This document shows positions 24,669 to 30,445 of a stretch of DNA of 30,445 bases, piece by piece. Each line of letters starts with the position of its first letter. The first letter of the stretch is position 1. Made by a program: the position numbers and the translations under genes. The stretch lies in assembly GCA_022839445.1 (NCBI GenBank), contig JALHFC010000013.1, positions 1 to 30,445 of the forward strand. The letters are read 5' to 3'. The notes under the pieces were generated by a model. The model had not been told where the DNA came from. It saw nothing but the letters and a program-made list of their open reading frames with translations, and did not search any database. The stretch comes from Pelotomaculum sp. GTDB taxonomy: Bacteria; Bacillota; Desulfotomaculia; Desulfotomaculales; Pelotomaculaceae.

Positions 24669-24810
24669 GGGTTTATGTTAGATTAATTCGAATTTTCTGA
24701 TTATTGCAAAAGACCTTTTTGGTTGTCCTCGCCCTGAACTGGTAATTATTTTCTCCTGCCTTGAATATGTTTAGGAATAATAAGGGAAAACGAGGCAAGG
24801 GGTGACTGTT

Positions 24811-27558
24811 ATGGCCGGGCGATGGTACGCCTTGACGCGGCATGAAGTTGTGGAACGGCTGCAAAGCGATGATAAAAGGGGCTTGACGGAAAAAGAGGTA
24901 AAAGAAAGGGTGCGCCGGTTTGGCCTTAATGAACTGGTAAGGGCGCCCAAGGAGCCACCCTGGAAACTATTTTTAAACCAGTTTAGGGATTTCATGGTAC
25001 TGGTACTCCTGGCGGCAACCGCTATCTCAGGTTTGCTGGGGGAGTACGCCGACGCCATAACAATCGCCATCATTGTTATGCTAAACGCGATCCTGGGTTT
25101 TATCCAAGAATACCGGGCCGAACGCTCCATGGAAGCGCTACAGCGCCTGGCAGCGCCTGAAGCGAGGGTGTTGCGCGGCGCCTTGGAACGTAAAATTCCG
25201 GCGGCAGGACTGGTTCCCGGCGACATTGTCTTTCTGGAGGAAGGAGATAAGGTTCCGGCGGACTTGCGCCTGCTTCAGATATCTAATCTAGAAGTCGAGG
25301 AATCAGCGCTCACGGGTGAATCAAAACCAGCCGGCAAACGGGAAGTGGTCCTGCCCGGGCAGGACCTGCCTTTGGGCGACACCTGTAATATGGCCTACAT
25401 GGGTACGGTAGTCACCAGGGGGAGGGGGCGCGGCATTGTGGTCCAGACGGGGATGTCCACGGAAATGGGCCAAATCGCCGGCATGATCCAGGAAACCGGG
25501 CGGGAGGAAACGCCGCTGCAACGTCGCCTGGCCTATTTGGGTAAATGGCTGGTAGCTTTTTGCCTTGCCATATGCGCTGTAGTAGTTGTGGTAGGGATCG
25601 CCAGGGGGGAGGAGGCTTACCAGATGTTTCTAGCAGGGGTCAGCCTGGCGGTGGCCGCCATCCCCGAAGGTTTGCCGGCTATTGTAACAGTATCGCTGGC
25701 TATCGGGGTGCAGCGGATGATCCGGCGTAACGCTATTATCCGCAAGCTGCCGGCGGTTGAAACTCTTGGCTGCGCCACGGTAATCTGCTCTGACAAAACG
25801 GGGACCCTCACCCAGAATGAAATGACCGTGCGCAAAGTTGTTGTCGGCAAATATACTATTGACGTGACCGGGGAAGGTTACGATCCGAAGGGGGATTTTG
25901 CCGGTGAGGTGGACAGGCAGGGACGTCATTTCACCTTGTTGATGAAAGCAGCGGCCCTTTGCAATAACGCGGTTTTGGAGCGTAGCGGTATAAGTGTGGC
26001 CGGTTTTTTTAGAGGCGTGGCCCGAGGTCTTCCGTCAGGTAGGGAATGGTCGATTATGGGTGACCCAACCGAAGGGGCGCTTCTAGTTATGGCCGCTAAA
26101 GCAGGGTTCTGGCGTGAAAGGTTGGAAATGAAAGAAACCCGCGTGGCCGAACTGCCTTTTAACTCTGAGCGCAAGCGCATGACCGTGGTTTACCGGCAGC
26201 CTTCCGGCGCCGCAACGGCTTATGTAAAAGGCGCGCCGGATGTGATCCTGGATATATGCACGCATGTTTATAAGGGTGGCCTGGCTGTGCCTTTATCGGA
26301 GCAAGAAAGAGAAAGAATCATCGCCGAAAATTCATCTCTCGCTTCCCAGGCGCTCAGGGTCTTAGCTTATGCTTACCGGGAACTGCCGTCCGGTATAGAA
26401 AGGACCATTGATGAGTCTATTGAAGACCGGCTGGTTTTTCTAGGTCTGGCAGGGATGATCGACCCGCCAAGGGCTAGCGCTATAAAAGCAGTGCAAACAT
26501 GCCGTAAGGCGGGGATCAAGACAGTGATGATTACAGGCGATCACCAGCTCACCGCAAAAGGTGTAGCTGACGATTTAGGTATCCTTTCCAGGGGCGATAA
26601 AATCATATCCGGCCGGGACCTGGATCGGATGTCCGGCAAGGAGTTCCAGAAACATGTAGGCCACACGTCAGTTTATGCCAGGGTGTCACCCGGGCACAAG
26701 TTGCGGATTGTGCAGGCGTTAAAAGAAGCGGGACATGTGGTAGCCATGACCGGCGACGGGGTAAATGACGCGCCGGCGGTTAAAAAAGCCGATATTGGAA
26801 TTGCCATGGGGATTACCGGTACCGATGTGACCAAGGAAGCTTCGGCGATGGTCCTTACGGACGACAACTTCAGCAGCATCGTAGCGGCGGTGGAGGAAGG
26901 GCGCGGCATCTACGATAACATCCGCAAATTCATACGGTACCTTCTTTCCTGCAATGTCGGTGAAGTGCTGACAATGTTACTGGCTGTGTTAGCCGGGCTA
27001 CCACTTCCCTTGATGCCGATCCAGATTTTATGGATGAACCTGGTCACTGATGGTCTCCCCGCTATGGCCCTGGGAGTGGACCCACACGACCGCGACATCA
27101 TGACCCGTCCCCCCCGCCGACCGTGGGAGAGCATTTTTGCCCATGGCATGGCTTGGCGGATAATATCCAGCGGGACGGTGATCGGGCTTGGCACGCTACT
27201 GGCGTTTCGGATCGGGTTGTCTACAGGAGATGCAGCCCTAGCCCGCACCATGGCTTTCAATACCCTGGTTTTCTTTCAGTTAATCTTTGTATTTACCTGC
27301 CGCTCGGAGTTCCACACAATTCTAGAGGTGGGGGTCCTTACCAACCCTTATCTGATAGGCGCCGTCCTAATATCAGCTACCTTGCAGCTAGCGGTAAATT
27401 ACGCGCCCTTCCTACAGTCAATCTTCCATGTTGTTCCTTTAAAAGGAATACACTGGATTTATATCCTGACCATTTCCGCGACACCCACAGTCTTTAGCAC
27501 ACTATTCCGTCATTTAGTGGACAGGGCCAGGAAAAAAGTAATGTACCTAAAAGTATAA
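24811..27558 (+). CDS. Calcium-transporting P-type ATPase (type IIA, YloB-like)
   Basis: A 915-aa cation pump. In order: an N-terminal cation-ATPase domain (about 1-70), M1-M2, actuator domain with TGES at 168-171, M3-M4 with the ion-site motif PEGLPA at 285-290, the phosphorylation motif DKTGTLT with Asp328, the nucleotide-binding domain (KGAPD present), TGDGVNDAP at 647-655, and six C-terminal membrane helices with a WMNLVTDGLPAMALG motif. PEGLPA and NLVTDGLPA are typical of SERCA/PMR1-like Ca2+ pumps; specificity for Ca2+ rather than Mn2+ is inferred. ATG 24811 is chosen over GTG 24802 because the AAGGGGTGA SD is correctly spaced only for the ATG. It is followed immediately by the palindromic repeat, which may also act as its terminator. 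Confidence 0.96.
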   Translation: MAGRWYALTRHEVVERLQSDDKRGLTEKEVKERVRRFGLNELVRAPKEPPWKLFLNQFRDFMVLVLLAATAISGLLGEYADAITIAIIVMLNAILGFIQEYRAERSMEALQRLAAPEARVLRGALERKIPAAGLVPGDIVFLEEGDKVPADLRLLQISNLEVEESALTGESKPAGKREVVLPGQDLPLGDTCNMAYMGTVVTRGRGRGIVVQTGMSTEMGQIAGMIQETGREETPLQRRLAYLGKWLVAFCLAICAVVVVVGIARGEEAYQMFLAGVSLAVAAIPEGLPAIVTVSLAIGVQRMIRRNAIIRKLPAVETLGCATVICSDKTGTLTQNEMTVRKVVVGKYTIDVTGEGYDPKGDFAGEVDRQGRHFTLLMKAAALCNNAVLERSGISVAGFFRGVARGLPSGREWSIMGDPTEGALLVMAAKAGFWRERLEMKETRVAELPFNSERKRMTVVYRQPSGAATAYVKGAPDVILDICTHVYKGGLAVPLSEQERERIIAENSSLASQALRVLAYAYRELPSGIERTIDESIEDRLVFLGLAGMIDPPRASAIKAVQTCRKAGIKTVMITGDHQLTAKGVADDLGILSRGDKIISGRDLDRMSGKEFQKHVGHTSVYARVSPGHKLRIVQALKEAGHVVAMTGDGVNDAPAVKKADIGIAMGITGTDVTKEASAMVLTDDNFSSIVAAVEEGRGIYDNIRKFIRYLLSCNVGEVLTMLLAVLAGLPLPLMPIQILWMNLVTDGLPAMALGVDPHDRDIMTRPPRRPWESIFAHGMAWRIISSGTVIGLGTLLAFRIGLSTGDAALARTMAFNTLVFFQLIFVFTCRSEFHTILEVGVLTNPYLIGAVLISATLQLAVNYAPFLQSIFHVVPLKGIHWIYILTISATPTVFSTLFRHLVDRARKKVMYLKV

Positions 27559-27561
27559 CAG

Positions 27562-27620
27562 CACAGGGGGACGGTTCTTTTGTGTCGTCGAAGACGACAC
27601 AAAAGAACCGTCCCCCTGTG
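27562..27620. repeat. Perfect palindromic repeat, copy 1
   Basis: Arms of 28 bp (27562-27589 and 27593-27620) are perfectly complementary around a 3-nt GAA loop. The arm begins CACAGGGGGACGGTTC and ends TGTGTCGTC. It lies between the convergent ATPase and YyaL-like genes. Its sequence recurs at 29732-29867. Its form, a long extragenic palindrome with a fixed sequence, fits REP/MITE-like elements of clostridial genomes. In RNA it would form a very stable hairpin able to stop transcription or protect 3' ends. Confidence 0.9.
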
Positions 27621-27623
27621 TCC

Positions 27624-29707
27624 CTATAGATTTTTTATGAACTCGTGGTAGTCGGTTACGGGTGCTTGGCAGGCGAAGTTTTGGCAGATGTAGGCGGTGG
27701 CTGTTTCGTTAACCTGGCGTTGTTCTTTTAAAAAAGGAGCTAGTTTTTCTATATCCTTGCCCGCCTCGCCTTCCGGGTGAAAAATTGTCACTGTTTCCGG
27801 TAAAAAACGGCGGCGCACTGCCTGGAGCATTTTTTCCACCGCAGGGTTGCCGGGCCGCCCGGCGATGACGATTTCCCTGGTGGCGCCCAGGTGGAAGCCC
27901 AATCCAGTTAAAAAGTAAGTGTAGCCACTTGGATGGGTAGCTACTTCACCGGCAAAGGCCTCTACTAATTTTCCGGCTGTTTCGGCAAATGCCATATCGC
28001 CTGTAAGCCGGGACAGGCGTAGCAGGTTATTTAGCATAACCGAGTTGCCGGAAGGCAGCGCCCCGTCGTAAATTTCTTTGGGCCTTGCTATGAGTTGCTC
28101 GACGTCATTGCCGTAGAAGAAAAATCCCCCTTTATCCTTGTCCCAAAAAAGGTCGTTGGCCTTTTTCACCAGCATAATGGCTTTTTCCAGGCAAGTAGCC
28201 TCAAAAGTAGCCCCGTATAGTTCCAGGAGAGCCCAGGTAAGGAAAGCATAGTCGTCCAGGTAGGCGGGGTGGGCTGCTTCCCCGTCGCGGTAGCGGGCCA
28301 GCAACCTGCCGTCTTCCCGTCTCATTTCTTTGTAAATAAAGTCTACCGCCCGGAAAGCAGCCTCCCGGTAAATTGCCTTTTCAAACACGGCCGCTCCTTT
28401 AGCCAGGGCGGCAATCATCAACCCGTTCCAGGAAACAAGGATTTTGTCATCTTTGAACGGGCGCACCCGCTTTTCCCTGGCTTCAAATATTTTACTTCTC
28501 ATTTGCCGGACTGTTTCTACCGGTCCGTCAGGTTGCATGTCAGCTGCAACAGAAACCCCTTCCGGGTTTTCGCGGATCAGGTTGGGAATGCTGCGGCCTT
28601 CAAAATTGCCTGTAGCGGTTATATGATACAAGCAGCAGAAAGCTTCACCATTCTTTTTGCCCAGGATCTCGCTGATTTCACCGGGGGTCCAGAGGTAAAA
28701 ACGGCCTTCCTCGCCTTCGGAATCGGCATCCTCGGCCGAGTAAAACCCCCCTTGCGGCGAGGTCATGTCCCGCAATACGTAGGTGAAAATTTCCCTGGCC
28801 ACATGAGCGTAAAAGTCATGCCCGGTAGCCTGGTATGTCTCAATGTAGGCCAGGGCCAATAGGGCATTGTCGTAGAGCATCTTTTCAAAGTGCGGAACCA
28901 GCCATTTTTCATCGGTAGAGTAGCGGGAAAAGCCGTACCCGATGTGATCATAGATGCCACCGCTGTACATGGCCTGTAGGGTTTTTTCCACCATATCTAA
29001 AGCCACTTTTTTCCCGGTCCGCTTCCAGTAACGCAATAGAAAGGTAAGGTTGTGGGGAACAGGGAACTTGGGCGCCGCGCCGAACCCCCCGTGCTGCCGG
29101 TCAAAACGGTTATGGAGTTGTTTGTAGGCATTTTCCAGGGTTTGCCCGGATAGTGTATCTCCCGGAACTGCGCCTGCTCGTAACTGCAGGGATTTTGTTA
29201 TCTGTTCACCGGCTTCCAGCAAGCGATCCCGGCTTTTATTCCACATTACCCGGATTTGCGTCAGGATATCCACCAGACCCGGCATCCCTGCCCGGCTGTT
29301 TTTTGGAAAATAAGTACCGGCAAAAAAGGGCTTCCTTGCCGGGGTCATGATTATGGTCAGGGGCCAACCCCCGTGCCCGGTCATGGCCTGGCACACGGAC
29401 ATATATATGTGGTCTATATCAGGGCGTTCTTCCCGGTCCACCTTAATGGCCACAAATGCCTCGTTTAAGATTCGGGCCACCTCTATATCTTCAAACGATT
29501 CTTTCTCCATCACGTGGCACCAATGGCAAGTACTAATTACGACATTCAGCTATACCCAATAGATAAAAAAACCGGTTTGCCTTCTGCCCTTGCTTTGGCA
29601 AACGCCTCATCCCCCCAAGGGAACCAGTCTACGGGGTTGTGGGCGTGTTGCAGAAGATATGGAGATTTTTCCCCGGCTAATCTATTGGGTACTTTAGTTG
29701 TTGTCAT
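27624..29707 (-). pseudogene. YyaL/DUF255 thioredoxin-domain protein, frameshifted near the N-terminus
   Basis: The intact family protein is about 680 aa: an N-terminal thioredoxin-like DUF255 domain followed by an (alpha/alpha)6-barrel like that of sugar epimerases. Here the true start is ATG 29707, with AGGGGGTGA upstream. It encodes 53 family-like residues (EKSPYLLQHAHNPVDW, then KPVFLSIGYS) and hits TGA at 29548-29546. The rest is in another frame: the TCHWCH motif with its CxxC, then a 629-aa open frame from GTG 29513 to the stop at 27624. Comparing the two parts, about 17 extra nt (about 29532-29548) separate IGYS from TCHWC, shifting the frame. The downstream frame has no internal stop, so the lesion may be recent. 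Translation from GTG 29513 would lack the CxxC motif. Family function is unclear. Confidence 0.85.
29546..29707 (-). CDS. N-terminal fragment of the broken YyaL/DUF255 gene
   Basis: This is the 53-codon 5' piece that ends at the premature TGA just before the expected CxxC segment. It is not expected to function alone. It is listed to give the exact break: the last family-like residues are SIGYS at 29563-29549. Confidence 0.75.
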   Translation of the reverse strand: MTTTKVPNRLAGEKSPYLLQHAHNPVDWFPWGDEAFAKARAEGKPVFLSIGYS

Positions 29708-29731
29708 GGCATCACCCCCTTTTTTTCAGCA

Positions 29732-29867
29732 GGAGCACAGGGGGACGGTTCTTTTGTGTCGTCGAAGGCGACACAAAAGAACAACCATGAAAATGCTTTA
29801 CACAGTAGAACGGATGAAAGTATCCATTTGTTTCCGTACTTTCACATTAACCGTCCCCCTGTGCTCC
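29732..29867. repeat. Palindromic repeat, copy 2, with an internal insert
   Basis: Outer arms of 19 bp (29732-29750 and 29849-29867, GGAGCACAGGGGGACGGTT and its complement) match copy 1. The inner hairpin CTTTTGTGTCG... (29751-29779) also matches copy 1, with one arm difference (GGC for GAC). After GAAC at 29782 the copy is interrupted by about 66 nt (29783-29848), and the arm resumes with AACCG at 29849. AAC stands at both junctions (29780-29782 and 29849-29851). The insert itself can pair TGAAAGTA with TACTTTCA. The whole element could fold as a multibranch structure. It lies just upstream of the broken YyaL gene. Confidence 0.85.
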
Positions 29868-29971
29868 CCCATAACTCGCTATATTGAAATTATTATACCG
29901 CAAACATCCGGCTGATATTTTAAGAAAAGCAGGAATTAACGTCAAGGAAAGGGAAGGATCTTGACAAGTTT

Positions 29972-30370
29972 TTGAAAGGAGTGTTGGACATTAGCAAATC
30001 AAAAATCAATTTTATCATTGACGCCATCATGTTTTTAGCAATGATGTTCATGGTGGGTTCCGGCTTTGTTCGAAAATATGTTCTTTTAGGAGGGCGTGCT
30101 AGCCGGGAAGCTTTCGGTCAAAAGATGCAAATGTATTTATTGGGGGTAGACCGGGATACCTGGAGTACAATTCACTTGTACGCGGGCTATTTCCTGTTGT
30201 TTTTGTTGCTATTGCATATTATTTTACATTGGAGACAAGTAATAGCGATGTATAAACAGCTTATCGCCGGCCGCAAACAACGCGTATTAATAACGGTAAT
30301 ATTTCTAATTATTAGTGTGTTACTGGTGGTATTTCCATTTGTATTGCGCTCGTCGGCGTTTCCTGGATAA
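29972..30370 (+). CDS. DUF4405-type small membrane protein, possible haem-binding
   Basis: A 132-aa protein with three or four hydrophobic helices: about 14-32 (FIIDAIMFLAMMFMVGSG), 66-85 (STIHLYAGYFLLFLLLLHII) and 103-126. Histidines in IHLYAGY and LHIILHW fit the DUF4405 pattern of membrane cytochrome-like proteins, in which His may bind haem; that is inference. The start is unclear. TTG 29972 is the longest; GTG 29981 and TTG 29984 are too close to the AAAGGAG at 29975-29981, and that SD best fits an ATT at 29990. Its 3' end overlaps the GGDEF gene on the other strand by 59 nt. Confidence 0.7.
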   Translation: MKGVLDISKSKINFIIDAIMFLAMMFMVGSGFVRKYVLLGGRASREAFGQKMQMYLLGVDRDTWSTIHLYAGYFLLFLLLLHIILHWRQVIAMYKQLIAGRKQRVLITVIFLIISVLLVVFPFVLRSSAFPG

Positions 30371-30445
30371 CTAAACGCGTGTCAGCAAGCATCACACGGT
30401 TCCGTCCCGATTCCTTGGCTTTATATAAAGCCATATCGGCGTTTT
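30312..30445 (-). CDS. GGDEF-domain protein, C-terminal end (start outside window)
   Basis: The minus-strand frame from the window edge reads ADMALYKAKESGRNRV, the conserved last helix-strand segment of GGDEF diguanylate cyclase domains. About 25 further residues precede a TAA at 30314-30312. The GGDEF active site lies beyond the window. A diguanylate cyclase makes c-di-GMP; whether this one is active cannot be judged. Confidence 0.85.
   Translation of the reverse strand, partial: NADMALYKAKESGRNRVMLADTRLVIQETPTSAIQMEIPPVTH

Noticed and set aside
27562..27620. CRISPR repeat or attachment site
   Set aside because: It is a single palindrome with one other copy 2.1 kb away, with no regular spacers and no integrase or cas gene in the window.

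Overview
The window looks like a chromosomal segment of an anaerobic, probably spore-forming Firmicute of the Peptococcaceae / Desulfotomaculum-Pelotomaculum type. This is inferred from the protein families (YqhV-like, FapA/DUF342, phosphosulfolactate synthase, RqcH, Ctc-type L25), T-box and PyrR attenuation, strong Shine-Dalgarno (SD) sequences with frequent GTG/TTG starts, and gene order. No species can be named from the sequence alone. The order lspA - rluD-type synthase - pyr cluster - rqcH - Ca2+ P-type ATPase resembles the Bacillus subtilis lspA-ylyB-pyr and yloA-yloB neighbourhoods.

Layout. (1) 1-1360: the 3' end of a DUF167/YggU gene and a convergent HD-GYP gene with its own promoter. 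(2) 1499-6384: a sigma-A-like promoter and an isoleucine T-box leader feeding ileS, a small thioredoxin-fold protein, lspA and an RluD-family pseudouridine synthase. (3) 6349-7722, minus strand: a phosphosulfolactate synthase homologue followed by a DUF441 membrane protein. (4) 7901-10167: a YqhV-like small membrane protein and a FapA/DUF342 protein. (5) 10195-22225: the whole de novo UMP pathway, pyrR-pyrB-pyrC-carA-carB-pyrK-pyrD, then pyrF, ctc/rplY and pyrE. Two PyrR attenuators, each with the diagnostic CNGNGA hexaloop, sit before pyrR and before pyrB. A 72-aa reverse-strand ORF with its own promoter candidate and terminator interrupts the cluster between pyrD and pyrF. (6) 22222-27558: rqcH, a small GNAT-like gene and a full-length Ca2+-type P-ATPase. 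(7) 27562-30445: a less orderly end with a perfect 28-bp-arm palindromic repeat, a YyaL/DUF255 gene broken by about 17 extra nucleotides at its active-site segment, a second copy of the palindrome that carries an insert, a small DUF4405 membrane protein and the C-terminus of a GGDEF protein.

How it works together. carAB make carbamoyl phosphate, pyrB and pyrC make dihydroorotate, pyrDK (the NAD-linked class 1B enzyme) make orotate, and pyrE and pyrF finish UMP. PyrR with UMP/UTP should terminate transcription at both leaders. ileS and its followers should be induced by uncharged tRNA-Ile. Most of the window is ordinary housekeeping DNA. I found no convincing new multi-gene system. The best leads are the reverse-strand mini-gene, an unassigned structured element before pyrF, the nested palindromic repeat, the broken yyaL gene and an unusual CarA active-site residue.
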